Below, one piece after another: positions 25,432 to 34,153 of a stretch of 64,000 nucleotides of DNA. The DNA comes from an uncultured Halocynthiibacter sp. (GTDB lineage Bacteria > Pseudomonadota > Alphaproteobacteria > Rhodobacterales > Rhodobacteraceae). The translations under genes were made by a program, and so were the position numbers. The DNA is taken from assembly GCA_947503035.1 (NCBI GenBank), contig CANNCD010000001.1, forward strand, positions 1,054,001 to 1,118,000, written 5' to 3'. The notes under the pieces are model-generated. The model was given only the letters and a program-made list of their open reading frames with translations. It was not told the origin of the DNA and ran no database searches. Numbering within the stretch: position 1 is the first letter of the stretch; every line of letters starts with the position of its first letter.

Positions 25432-26730
25432 ATGACATCCTCGCCCAATACCACGCCCCTTCGTCTTGGCATTGCTGGGCTTGGCACCGTTGGTGTCGGC
25501 GTCGTGAAAATCATCCGTCAAAAGGCCAACCTTTTGGCGCTGCGCACCGGTCGCCCCGTTGTGATCACCGCCGTCTCCGCCAGAAGCCAAAAAGACCGTG
25601 GCGTGAACCTATCGGATTACGCTTGGGAAACGGACCCTGTGGCGCTGGCGAAACGCGACGACGTGGACGTGTTCGTGGAGTTGATGGGCGGCGAAGATGG
25701 CCCCGCCAAAGACGCAACCGAGGCCGCGCTGGCATTGGGCAAAGACGTGGTCACCGCCAACAAGGCGATGTTGGCCATGCACGGGGCCGAACTGGCCGCA
25801 GTGGCCGAATCCAACGGTGCGGTCATCCGCTTTGAGGCCGCCGTCGCCGGTGGTATCCCCGTTGTGAAATCCCTGACCGAGGGTCTTGCCGGCAATGACA
25901 TCACCCGCGTGATGGGCGTGATGAACGGCAGCTGTAACTATATCCTGACCCGCATGCAAAGCGCGGGCCTGACCTATGACGAAGTCTTCGCCGAAGCCGA
26001 CGGTCTTGGCTATCTTGAGGCGGACCCGAACCTTGATGTGGGTGGCATTGACGCCGCGCATAAACTGGCCCTTCTGGCCGGTATCGCATATGGTGCCAAG
26101 GTCGATTTCAACCAGATCGAACTCGAAGGCATCCAACGTGTGTCCATCGAGGACATCAACCAAGCCGCCGATATGGGCTATAAAATCAAGCTCTTGGGCG
26201 TTGCGCAAAAAACCGGTCGCGGTCTTGAATGCCGCATGTCGCCGTGCCTTGTGCCCGCAACAAGCCCCTTGGGTCAGCTCGAAGGTGGCACCAATATGGT
26301 CGTTCTTGAGGGCGACAATGTGGGCCAAATCGTTCTGCGCGGCGCCGGTGCGGGCGAAGGTCCAACCGCAAGCGCCGTGTTGTCCGACATCCTTGATATC
26401 GCGCGCGGCACCCGTATTTCGACATTCGGTCAGCCCGTTGAAACCCTCGAAGAAATCAAACAGGCCCGTGGCGTGACCCCTGCGCCGTATTATCTGCGTC
26501 TTGAATTGCAGGACAAACCGGGTGCGCTTGCGAAAATCACCAAGGCGCTTGGCGACAATGGCGTCTCCATCTCGCGCATGCGCCAATACGACCACGACGG
26601 CGGCACCGCCCCCGTTTTGATCGTGACGCACAAGACCACACGCGACGGTCTGGACCACGCGATCACGGCGATGAATGACACGGGCGTTGTGGCCGGTTCC
26701 CCCGTCGCGATCCGCATCGAAGACGTCTAG
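25432..26730 (+). CDS. hom: Homoserine dehydrogenase
   Basis: A protein of 432 residues; the ATG at 25432 follows CGGAGAC. The NAD(P) fold has GLGTVGVGVVKII at residues 15-27. The catalytic domain has VTANKAMLA, AVAGGIPVV and GVMNGSCNYILTRM. The C-terminal ACT domain starts near residue 350 (YYLRLELQDKPGALAKI) and is the likely site of threonine feedback. It reduces aspartate semialdehyde to homoserine on the path to threonine and methionine. Confidence 0.96.
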   Translation: MTSSPNTTPLRLGIAGLGTVGVGVVKIIRQKANLLALRTGRPVVITAVSARSQKDRGVNLSDYAWETDPVALAKRDDVDVFVELMGGEDGPAKDATEAALALGKDVVTANKAMLAMHGAELAAVAESNGAVIRFEAAVAGGIPVVKSLTEGLAGNDITRVMGVMNGSCNYILTRMQSAGLTYDEVFAEADGLGYLEADPNLDVGGIDAAHKLALLAGIAYGAKVDFNQIELEGIQRVSIEDINQAADMGYKIKLLGVAQKTGRGLECRMSPCLVPATSPLGQLEGGTNMVVLEGDNVGQIVLRGAGAGEGPTASAVLSDILDIARGTRISTFGQPVETLEEIKQARGVTPAPYYLRLELQDKPGALAKITKALGDNGVSISRMRQYDHDGGTAPVLIVTHKTTRDGLDHAITAMNDTGVVAGSPVAIRIEDV

Positions 26731-26790
26731 TTGCACGCGGGCCGCGCGACGCGTACGGTTGGCGCAACCGCGCCAGTGAACAGGACATAT

Positions 26791-27351
26791 ATGCAGCCCG
26801 CCCTTATCCTTATTGATATCCAAACCGGTTTTAACGCGCCGGTTTGGGGAACGCGCAACAATATTGACGCCGAAGCCAAGGCCGCCGCCCTGCTGGCCCA
26901 TTGGCGCACCCAAAACGCCCCCGTCATCCACATCCGCCACATCAGCACCGAAGCGGGCTCTCCCCTTGGGCGGGACACCGGCGGCACCGATTTCAAACCC
27001 GAGGTTGCGCCCCGCGATGGCGAAGCCCAGTTTGATAAATCCGTAAATTCCGCCTTTATTGGCACCGGTCTTGAGGTACATCTGCGCGACATCGGCGCAA
27101 CTGATCTGGTGATCTGTGGTCTGACAACGCCGCACTGTGTGTCGACCACCTCGCGTATGGCCGCGAACCTTGGGTTCTCGGTCACGCTGGCCCATGACGC
27201 CTGCGCGTCCTTTACCGCCAATGCCAACACCGGCTGGGGCGACCTGCCCGCGATGAGCGCCGAGGCGATCCACGCCACGGCCGTATCCCATTTGCACGGT
27301 GAATTCGTCACCGCGCGCACCACTTCTGACATCATAAACGACGGGTTTTAA
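26791..27351 (+). CDS. Isochorismatase-family cysteine hydrolase
   Basis: A protein of 186 residues, starting behind AGGA. The Asp-Lys-Cys triad is visible: D9 in LILIDIQTGF, Lys in the QFDKSVNSAF segment, and Cys in TTPHCVSTTSRMAANLGF. The family includes nicotinamidases, N-carbamoyl amidohydrolases and isochorismatases, and the substrate cannot be told from sequence here. It sits between hom and recJ on the same strand; recJ begins two bases after its stop. Confidence 0.9.
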   Translation: MQPALILIDIQTGFNAPVWGTRNNIDAEAKAAALLAHWRTQNAPVIHIRHISTEAGSPLGRDTGGTDFKPEVAPRDGEAQFDKSVNSAFIGTGLEVHLRDIGATDLVICGLTTPHCVSTTSRMAANLGFSVTLAHDACASFTANANTGWGDLPAMSAEAIHATAVSHLHGEFVTARTTSDIINDGF

Positions 27352-27352
27352 T

Positions 27353-29092
27353 ATGTTCCTAGGCGTCGAAACTTCTGCAACTGGTCGCCGCTGGGTTGGC
27401 CCATCCGGCGAAGACGACCGCCGCGCCGAGGCCCTTGCCCAAGCGACCCGCCTGCCCCTACCGCTATGCCGCGTCCTTGCCCGTCGCGGTGTCAGCGCAG
27501 AAGAGGCACCCGCATTTCTGGCACCTTCCTTACGCGATCTTTTGCCCGATCCACGCACCCTTCGTGACATGGAACCCGCCGCGACGCGGTTCTTGGACGC
27601 CGCGCGCAAAGGCGAAAAGATCGCCGTGTTTGGCGATTATGACGTGGATGGGGGTTCAAGCGCCGCCCTTCTGATCATCTGGCTGCGCGCAATGGGACGT
27701 GACGCGACGCTCTATATTCCCGACCGCATCGACGAAGGATATGGCCCAAATGACGCCGCCATGGCCGCCCTTGCCAAGGACCACGATCTGATCGTCTGTG
27801 TCGACTGCGGCACCCTATCCCATGGCCCGATTGCCGCTGCCAAGGGCGCAGATGTCATTGTTTTGGATCACCATTTGGGTGGCGAAACCCTTCCGGATGC
27901 ACTGGCCGTTGTGAACCCGAACCGGCAGGACGAAACTGGCGATCTCGCCTATCTTTGTGCTGCGGGTGTGGTGTTCATGATGTTGGTCGATGTGAACCGC
28001 ATGATGCGCGAAGCGGGCGAAACCGGTCCCGATCTTATGGCGATGCTTGACCTTGTGGCACTGGCTACGGTTGCCGATGTGGCGCCGCTGATTGGGGTGA
28101 ACCGCGCGCTGGTTGTGCAGGGCCTCAAGGTCATGGCGCAGCGGCGTCGCGCCGGTCTGGTCGCGCTTGCAGATGTGGCGAAAATGGACAGCGCACCGAC
28201 CTCTTATCATCTTGGCTATCTTCTGGGCCCACGCGTGAATGCCGGTGGCCGGATCGGCAAAGCCGACCTTGGCGCGCGTCTTTTGGCCTGTGATGATCCG
28301 CACGAGGCCCACGCCATGGCCGAACGGTTGGATCAGCTAAACGTCGAACGGCGCGAGATCGAAGCCATGGTCCGTGACCAAGCCATTGAACAGGCCGAGG
28401 AACGCGGAACCGAAGGCGCGCTTGTCTGGGCCGCCGGTGACGGTTGGCACCCAGGTGTTGTGGGTATCGCCGCCGCGCGCCTTAAGGAATCGACCAACCG
28501 CCCCGCCGTGGTCATTGGCGTCGAAGACGGAATCGGCAAAGGATCCGGTCGATCCATCACCGGCGTCGACCTTGGGGCAGCCATCCAAAAAGTCGCCGCC
28601 GAAGGCCTTTTGATCAAAGGCGGCGGTCACAAAATGGCCGCGGGCCTTTCGGTCGAAGAGGATAAAATCCCCGCCGCCATGGCACGCCTGACCGAATTGT
28701 TGGACCGCCAAGGCGCCGCACAGGCCGGCGTCGCCGATTTGCGTCTCGACGGGATGTTAATGACCGGCGCCGCGACGGTAGATTTGATCGCCCAGCTTGA
28801 ACAGGCCGGCCCTTATGGCGCTGGTGCCGCGGGTCCACGGTTCGCCTTTGCGGATATGCAGATATTTTTTGCGAAACGAGTCGGCACATCGCACCTTAAG
28901 ATCACCTTTGGCGACGGAATGGGCCCACGGATCGAAGCGATCTGTTTTGGCGCATTCGACGGACCGATTGGGCCGATGCTTGAAAACCATGGCGGCGCAC
29001 GGTTCCACCTTGCCGGTCGCCTTGAAATCAACACATGGGGCGGACGCCAGAAACCGCAAATGCGTCTCGAAGACGTGGCCCCAGCAGATTAA
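27353..29092 (+). CDS. recJ: Single-stranded-DNA-specific exonuclease RecJ
   Basis: A protein of 579 residues. The DHH-superfamily motifs are present in order: YDVDGGSSAALL, VDCGTLSHG, DHHLGGE and ARLKE/GVVGIAAAR. The DHHA1 motif GSGRSITGVDL...GGHKMAAGL lies near residue 400. The C-terminal OB domain follows. RecJ degrades single-stranded DNA 5' to 3' in recombination and mismatch repair. The length is normal. Confidence 0.96.
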   Translation: MFLGVETSATGRRWVGPSGEDDRRAEALAQATRLPLPLCRVLARRGVSAEEAPAFLAPSLRDLLPDPRTLRDMEPAATRFLDAARKGEKIAVFGDYDVDGGSSAALLIIWLRAMGRDATLYIPDRIDEGYGPNDAAMAALAKDHDLIVCVDCGTLSHGPIAAAKGADVIVLDHHLGGETLPDALAVVNPNRQDETGDLAYLCAAGVVFMMLVDVNRMMREAGETGPDLMAMLDLVALATVADVAPLIGVNRALVVQGLKVMAQRRRAGLVALADVAKMDSAPTSYHLGYLLGPRVNAGGRIGKADLGARLLACDDPHEAHAMAERLDQLNVERREIEAMVRDQAIEQAEERGTEGALVWAAGDGWHPGVVGIAAARLKESTNRPAVVIGVEDGIGKGSGRSITGVDLGAAIQKVAAEGLLIKGGGHKMAAGLSVEEDKIPAAMARLTELLDRQGAAQAGVADLRLDGMLMTGAATVDLIAQLEQAGPYGAGAAGPRFAFADMQIFFAKRVGTSHLKITFGDGMGPRIEAICFGAFDGPIGPMLENHGGARFHLAGRLEINTWGGRQKPQMRLEDVAPAD

Positions 29093-29161
29093 TTTCACTT
29101 TGGTGCGTTTTTCCTCTTGCGGGGACGGCGCGCATCTCGTAAATACCGCCTCACCAAGAGT

Positions 29162-29236
29162 GGCCCGTTCGTCTATCGGTTAGGACGCCAGGTTTTCAAC
29201 CTGGAAAGAGGGGTTCAATTCCCCTACGGGCTGCCA
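29162..29236 (+). tRNA. tRNA-Glu (TTC), copy 1
   Basis: The acceptor stem is GGCCCGT/ACGGGCT. The anticodon stem CCAGG/CCTGG encloses TTTTCAA, giving anticodon TTC. The T-arm is GGGGTTCAATTCCCC. G73 and CCA are encoded. Confidence 0.97.
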
Positions 29237-29390
29237 CGGTTTTCCTTACATCGCGATAAAAATTCTTATTGAATTGAGCACGTTAGGCCCAATCCTTATC
29301 CATTCACATTCTTTGATTTTTTTTACAGAAAAATGAAAAACCCCCTTGCGGCGGAACAAGACATCTCTTAGTAATCGCCTCACCAAGCGT

Positions 29391-29465
29391 GGCCCGTTCG
29401 TCTATCGGTTAGGACGCCAGGTTTTCAACCTGGAAAGAGGGGTTCAATTCCCCTACGGGCTGCCA
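29391..29465 (+). tRNA. tRNA-Glu (TTC), copy 2
   Basis: The sequence is identical to copy 1 over the mature tRNA, including the encoded CCA, and lies 229 bases downstream. The leader differs by one base. Confidence 0.97.
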
Positions 29466-29474
29466 CGGTTTCCT

Positions 29475-30512
29475 CTAAGCTGCTGTGTTTTCTCTGCCTT
29501 TTGGTGGTTCTGTATGTGCGGCATTTTCCAAGAGTTCATCGGAATATAGGGTATAGCAGGCCCGTCCCTTGTGCTTGGATGCATAAAGCGCGATGTCCGC
29601 ATCGTGGAGCATGCGCTCGGCGTCCGGCTGGTCATACATCTTTGATTGCACGATGCCGATTGACCCCGAAATACGGCAGGGCTGGCCGTCGAATTCAACC
29701 GGTTCCTCGAGCCGCGAGATGATCCGCGTACAGAGCCGATCGATCACCTCAAATTTCAGATCTCCGCTGAACAGGAGAACAAATTCGTCCCCCCCAACCC
29801 GTGCCACGATATCGTCGCTTCGGGTTACGTCGTTTAGGACCGTTGCAACCTGCTCCAACACAAGGTCCCCCGCCGCATGCCCCAACGTGTCATTGACCGC
29901 CTTAAAGAAATCTAGGTCAAGGTGCATCATCGTAAAGGGCTTCTCACCATGCAAAGCACTGGCGAGAAGGTGGTCCATTGCCCGACGGTTCTTAAGCCCT
30001 GTCAGGGCGTCAGTGTATGCCTGCTCCTCTGCTTCGATTTTCGCAGATTGCAGCCGCATGTTGAGTTCCAGAGTCTCGGCCATCACGGCGGACTTTGCCT
30101 CGACGAGATAGAGCATTTCAACGGTCAGGTCGGTCGAGGCAAAATCGGTAATCGTGAGATGATAATCGCGTACCGCATCGACGACAGAGATGCCAAAAGC
30201 CAAGTTCAGCAACAGACCGTCGGCAAGGGGGTTTTGGGTAACCATACCCTTTAGGCGGGTGCCTGACCCGTTGACCATGCGAAGGTGAATATTTTCGCCA
30301 ATCGCTGCGGCCAGTTCGGCGGCGCTTGCACCCCGCGCAGGACGACGCAATTCGAACACCTCGGACACGGGGCGCCCCAGAACAAATTCGTCGGCCAGAA
30401 TTTTTCGCAGCGTCGGGCCCGCATGGGCAATACAGCCGTTTGTATCAAGCTGCAGATGCAGCGGCATAAGTTTGTCAAACGCGACAGCGCGTTCCGTAAA
30501 ATCCTGCATCAC
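29475..30512 (-). CDS. Diguanylate cyclase with an N-terminal HNOBA sensor domain
   Basis: A protein of 345 residues. Residues about 10-150 match the HNOBA domain found next to H-NOX in soluble guanylate cyclases (FDKLMPLHLQLDTNG...HAGPTL, then LTVEMLYLVEAKSA). A short coiled linker (LQSAKIEAEEQAYTD) leads to a GGDEF domain (residues about 165-325) with the active-site GGDEF and an upstream RSDD that fits the RxxD inhibitory site. It should make c-di-GMP in the cytoplasm. Its start overlaps the stop of the H-NOX gene (ATGA), so the two proteins are made together and probably interact. Confidence 0.9.
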   Translation of the reverse strand: MMQDFTERAVAFDKLMPLHLQLDTNGCIAHAGPTLRKILADEFVLGRPVSEVFELRRPARGASAAELAAAIGENIHLRMVNGSGTRLKGMVTQNPLADGLLLNLAFGISVVDAVRDYHLTITDFASTDLTVEMLYLVEAKSAVMAETLELNMRLQSAKIEAEEQAYTDALTGLKNRRAMDHLLASALHGEKPFTMMHLDLDFFKAVNDTLGHAAGDLVLEQVATVLNDVTRSDDIVARVGGDEFVLLFSGDLKFEVIDRLCTRIISRLEEPVEFDGQPCRISGSIGIVQSKMYDQPDAERMLHDADIALYASKHKGRACYTLYSDELLENAAHTEPPKGRENTAA

Positions 30513-31114
30513 GCGCTCCTTTGTTGGGGGGATGACGCCGCAAGGTCAAATTCGCGGCCAGCCGAGTATCCGTTTTGGATCAAGTGGATTTCGATGACTT
30601 CGCGTTGACCTTCACGGCCCGCGTGATCAAGAAGGGCAAGCGCGCCGTAATCATCGGACATTGCCCGTAGGATGCCCACAAAAACATGGCCAAACCCCGC
30701 ATGTTCAGAGGCGCAGAACAGTTTGAACAGCCCATCTTCGCCCTCGCCGACCAATTCGAGCGTCGGGAGGTGCAGACCCGTCACCGCGAGCGCCGCACGC
30801 TCTTGGAGGTCTTCGAGAGAATGAAGAAAGTCGACAAAGGTGCTTCCGCCAAAGCGCATGAGGCGGCGCAGCGCCTCAAGGTTGGGATGAGACACCAGAT
30901 AGGTTCCCAGATCCTCAAGCAATTCGGTTCTGGGTTTTTCAAGCTCGGCTGCCGCAGCATCAAGAACCGCGAGCGTCACGCTGTCGTCATAGCTTAGCAT
31001 GGCTTCAAAGCTTTCAAAGCCAAGCCCAGCCCCGTCCGCAATCAGGCGCCAATTTTTAGCGCCATAGGAATCGCGGATAAAGCATTGAATCGATCTATTA
31101 ATCAGCCCGTGCAT
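30509..31114 (-). CDS. H-NOX (heme-NO-binding) domain protein with substituted heme-ligand residues
   Basis: A protein of 201 residues from the ATG at 31114 with GGGA upstream. The overall H-NOX pattern is clear: MHGLINRSIQCFI at the N-terminus, YDDSVT, LLEDLGTYLVSHPNL, and a C-terminal GILRAM. By my alignment the proximal histidine position is Gln104 (LEDLQERA), and the YxSxR propionate-binding motif reads CASEH. Both heme determinants are therefore changed. H98 lies six residues upstream but is out of register. It is co-translated with the HNOBA-cyclase. It may sense another ligand or act without one. The domain assignment is solid; the loss of heme is inference from sequence alone. Confidence 0.85.
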   Translation of the reverse strand: MHGLINRSIQCFIRDSYGAKNWRLIADGAGLGFESFEAMLSYDDSVTLAVLDAAAAELEKPRTELLEDLGTYLVSHPNLEALRRLMRFGGSTFVDFLHSLEDLQERAALAVTGLHLPTLELVGEGEDGLFKLFCASEHAGFGHVFVGILRAMSDDYGALALLDHAGREGQREVIEIHLIQNGYSAGREFDLAASSPQQRSA

Positions 31115-31179
31115 AAGTCGTCCCATAGTTCAGTCAGCCCTGACGCTATGGGATCAAAGTTAAGATTCGGAAAAGACCG

Positions 31180-31875
31180 TTACCCTTGGGCAAGCCACGC
31201 CGGTAGGTCAGCGATGGACGGCAAAACGACGTCGCAATGATCGACCAAATCGTCATGCGTCGCGACCCCCGTAAGGACCGCAACGCGCCCCATACCGGCG
31301 GCCGTAGCGGCATGAAGATCGTGGGTGCTATCGCCGACCATGATGATGTCAGCGGGCGCGATATCAACCGCCTTGGCAAAGGCCAGCAACATCCCAGGTG
31401 CGGGTTTGGCGCCGTGGCCGCTATCGTATCCAGCGATAAAGTCGAACTGATCAACGATATCAACCTGTTGGAGGTGATCAATCGCGCCCTTTTCACCCGC
31501 ATTTGTCGCCACGCCCAACACATATCCAGCATCGCGCAGAGCGCCCAAATAGTCCCGAAGCGGCACGACCTCGGCGTTGGGAATTGTCACGTCAATGCCG
31601 CGTGCGAGGGCATGGAATTCATCATCGGACAGGGTCGAAAAATAGGGGCGAATGGCGCCGTTGAAATCAGAGGGTGTCCCCGCGATAGCGAGGCTGCCGC
31701 GCATGAACGATTTGTCCGCCATAACGAACCCAACCGCCTCGGCCAGAACATCGGCAAAGCCCGCATCTCGGCCCGAGAGCTCCCAAAGGAAATCGTGCGT
31801 ATAATGCCCCCACGTGCCGACGAAATCGAACAAAGTCCCGTCCTTGTCAAAGAGGATGGCTTTATAATTGGACAT
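31180..31875 (-). CDS. HAD-superfamily phosphatase (phosphoglycolate phosphatase-like)
   Basis: A protein of 231 residues. HAD motif I is FDKDGTLFDF (residues 9-18), motif II is GVATNAG, the motif III lysine is in GHGAKPAP, and motif IV is IIMVGDSTHDL. A four-helix cap lies between motifs I and II. The substrate is likely a small phosphate ester such as 2-phosphoglycolate, but this cannot be confirmed. It lies upstream of the H-NOX gene on the same strand. Confidence 0.9.
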   Translation of the reverse strand: MSNYKAILFDKDGTLFDFVGTWGHYTHDFLWELSGRDAGFADVLAEAVGFVMADKSFMRGSLAIAGTPSDFNGAIRPYFSTLSDDEFHALARGIDVTIPNAEVVPLRDYLGALRDAGYVLGVATNAGEKGAIDHLQQVDIVDQFDFIAGYDSGHGAKPAPGMLLAFAKAVDIAPADIIMVGDSTHDLHAATAAGMGRVAVLTGVATHDDLVDHCDVVLPSIADLPAWLAQG

Positions 31876-31932
31876 GAGGGAGGCTCCTATTTGCCGTCAG
31901 ATATGGCATGTGCGGGCGTGCCCGACAACCGG

Positions 31933-32211
31933 CTAGGTCCATTCAACCTGTTCGCCCCCAGGAAGCGCGCGACGGGCGGTTAACACGGCTTCGGGCTGGA
32001 CGTTAACAAAAGATGAGAATTCCAGAACCCACTGGTCGTCCATTAACAGAAAATCAAGAACACTCCCGAGGAACTCAGGCTCTTGCGCACGGGCGCGTAC
32101 ATCGTCGATCCCTGCCCCCGTTGAGCCCATAAAAACTGGGAACAACGTGTCATTCCCTGCCAGCCAGCCAAGGGCCTGTAGGCCGAAAGTTGCCGCTTCG
32201 TCAGTTCGCAT
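31933..32211 (-). CDS. DUF3572 protein
   Basis: A protein of 92 residues. The pattern ALGWLAGNDTLFPVFMGSTGAG-x-x-DVRARA followed by FLGSVLDFLLMDDQWVLEF is characteristic of DUF3572, a family nearly confined to alphaproteobacteria. It is soluble and mostly helical. The function is unknown. It is divergent from the PleD-like gene, a common arrangement. Confidence 0.9.
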   Translation of the reverse strand: MRTDEAATFGLQALGWLAGNDTLFPVFMGSTGAGIDDVRARAQEPEFLGSVLDFLLMDDQWVLEFSSFVNVQPEAVLTARRALPGGEQVEWT

Positions 32212-32294
32212 TCAATTTCTCCGATATATGAAACGAATTGTTAACTATTTTCTTAAAGAAATGACATATAACTCAAGAACAAAAAAGGAAACTC

Positions 32295-33653
32295 ATGCCG
32301 GGCCGCATCCTCATTGCTGACGATGTTACGACAAATCGTATCGTCCTGAAAGTAAAGCTTTCTCAGGCGTTTTATGACGTGTCGCAGGCCGCCAGCGGTG
32401 CCGAAACCATCGCCATCGCTCGTGAGACATCCCCCGACCTGATTCTTGTCGATCTCAACATGTCCGACATGTCCGGCATCGAAATCTGCGCGAGCCTAAA
32501 ATCCCACCCAGAAACAAGCGGCATTCCGATCATCGTTGTGACTTCGGTAAACGACCACGACGCCAAGATCGGCGCGCTTGAGGCCGGTGCCGACGATTTC
32601 ATGGTCAAACCACTGGACGAGGCCACGCTTTTGGCCCGCGCACGTAGCCTTCTTCGGGCCCGCGCGACGGATCTTGAATTGATGCGCCGCGACAGCACCT
32701 GCCGCGAATACGGTTTTGCGGAATCGCGCACCGAATTTGATACCCCCGCCAATATCGCCATGATCTCGGCCGCCCCAGAAACCGCGCGGCGCTGGAAAAA
32801 CGCGCTCGCGTCCCATTCGGCCAGCACCGTTCAGATCATGACCAAAGAATCCGCCCTCCAGCCACCATCGACCCAGACGGTGCCCGATCTTTATGTGATC
32901 GAGGGGGATCTTGATCGCCCAAACGAGGGTCTACGTCTTTTGAGCGAAATCAGAAGCCGCGCCGAGACCCGCCATGCCGCGGTCATCATGGTCCTGAATC
33001 CGCCCCTGCATGAACAGGCGGTGACGGCGCTTGATCTTGGGGCGAATGATTTGATGCAAAGCGGGTTTCAGGCCTGTGAACTTATCCTGCGCGCCAAGAC
33101 TCAGGTCTGTCGTAAACGCCAAGCGGACCGGCTTCGGACTTCGGTTGAGGACGGTCTCCGCATGGCGCTTATTGATCCGTTGACCGGGCTGTATAACCGC
33201 CGCTATGCCGAGCCACAGCTCGCCCAGATCGCGCGCCGTGCCGATGTCACAGGACGTCGATTTGCGGTGATGATGGTGGACCTTGATCGATTTAAGGCGG
33301 TGAATGACACCTATGGTCACGCGGCCGGCGACGAGGTGTTGATCGAAACCGCCCGCCGTATTCGAAGCGCGCTTCGTGGGGCGGATCTGGTCGCGCGTAT
33401 GGGCGGCGAGGAATTCATGATCGCCATGCCCGACACCGACCAAGCGGATGCACAGGCGGCGGCGGAACGTATTCGCGTCGCCATCAATGAAATGCCATTT
33501 CATACGAAACGCGGTGGGCCGATCCACATCACGACCAGCATCGGCCTTACCATGAACACACACCGCGATGTTCAGACCCTTCTAGAGGTCGCAGACAATG
33601 CGCTCTACCATGCCAAGGCACGCGGTCGAAATCAGGTCACAATCGCGGCCTAG
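32295..33653 (+). CDS. pleD: PleD-type response regulator: REC-REC-GGDEF diguanylate cyclase
   Basis: A protein of 452 residues. The first receiver has acidic residues D9/D10, phospho-acceptor D53 (LILVDLNMSD) and K in FMVKPLD. The second receiver (about 150-275) has Glu in place of the phospho-acceptor (YVIEGDL), as expected for an adaptor-type domain. The GGDEF domain has the active site GGEEF and an RGAD inhibitory site five residues upstream. Phosphorylation of the first receiver should drive dimerisation and c-di-GMP synthesis. The cognate kinase is not in the window. Its stop overlaps the convergent gene by four bases. Confidence 0.93.
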   Translation: MPGRILIADDVTTNRIVLKVKLSQAFYDVSQAASGAETIAIARETSPDLILVDLNMSDMSGIEICASLKSHPETSGIPIIVVTSVNDHDAKIGALEAGADDFMVKPLDEATLLARARSLLRARATDLELMRRDSTCREYGFAESRTEFDTPANIAMISAAPETARRWKNALASHSASTVQIMTKESALQPPSTQTVPDLYVIEGDLDRPNEGLRLLSEIRSRAETRHAAVIMVLNPPLHEQAVTALDLGANDLMQSGFQACELILRAKTQVCRKRQADRLRTSVEDGLRMALIDPLTGLYNRRYAEPQLAQIARRADVTGRRFAVMMVDLDRFKAVNDTYGHAAGDEVLIETARRIRSALRGADLVARMGGEEFMIAMPDTDQADAQAAAERIRVAINEMPFHTKRGGPIHITTSIGLTMNTHRDVQTLLEVADNALYHAKARGRNQVTIAA

Positions 33654-34153
33654 TTCCGTTCGCGCGGCTTTTGGCGATCATCGCCTTTGCGCTTGCTCTT
33701 GGCCAACTCTGCTTCAAATCGATCCGTAAACGCGGCACGCTCGTCCTCGGTCATTTCCCCGAGACGCTCGGCAAGGATCGCAGCACTTTCGGCATAGCGA
33801 TCCGTCGCAAGGCTGGATTGGTCCAGGATGGCCTGCTCAAACGCCGTCTTGTCAAAGACATCGGCCCGAAGCGCACCCAACAGAGCGTCGCTCGCCGCCT
33901 TGCGGTCCGCGGCCATGTTGCGTTTTCCATCATGAAGCGCACGGCCAATTGCACGGCGATCTTCGGGGCGCAGGGCGCTGATGATCGCGCGCACCCCGCC
34001 ATCTGGGGATTGAACATTGGTCCTGACCCGTGGGTCGCCAGACAAAACCGTCCCCGCGACCAAGCCAACCACAAGAACGTTCAGCGACAACGACGCCACC
34101 AAAACCACCTTGCTCCAGCGAAAACCGCGTTTCTTTTCAGTTACATCGCTCAT
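33650..34153 (-). CDS. Periplasmic CpxP/Spy-like (heavy-metal-resistance fold) protein
   Basis: A protein of 167 residues. An N-terminal basic stretch and one membrane segment (VVLVASLSLNVLVVGLVAG) anchor a periplasmic all-helical domain with the pattern LRPEDRRAIGRAL ... LGEMTEDERAAF typical of the Metal_resist/CpxP group. It overlaps the upstream anti-sigma-like gene by four bases, so it is part of the sigma operon. It may sense envelope damage or metal and signal to the anti-sigma factor. Confidence 0.82.
   Translation of the reverse strand: MSDVTEKKRGFRWSKVVLVASLSLNVLVVGLVAGTVLSGDPRVRTNVQSPDGGVRAIISALRPEDRRAIGRALHDGKRNMAADRKAASDALLGALRADVFDKTAFEQAILDQSSLATDRYAESAAILAERLGEMTEDERAAFTDRFEAELAKSKRKGDDRQKPRERN

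Larger units (their letters stand above)
29147..29471 (+). repeat. Tandem duplication carrying tRNA-Glu
   Basis: A 96-base unit occurs at 29147-29242 and 29376-29471 with one substitution upstream of the tRNA. Each unit comprises 15 bases of leader, the tRNA and six bases after CCA. The sequence between the units is unrelated, AT-rich spacer. Confidence 0.9.

Noticed and set aside
25609-27609. 666-codon minus-strand frame
   Set aside because: It runs antisense to hom, the isochorismatase gene and the start of recJ. Composition is Gly/Arg/His-rich without domains, a known effect of codon bias in GC-rich genes.
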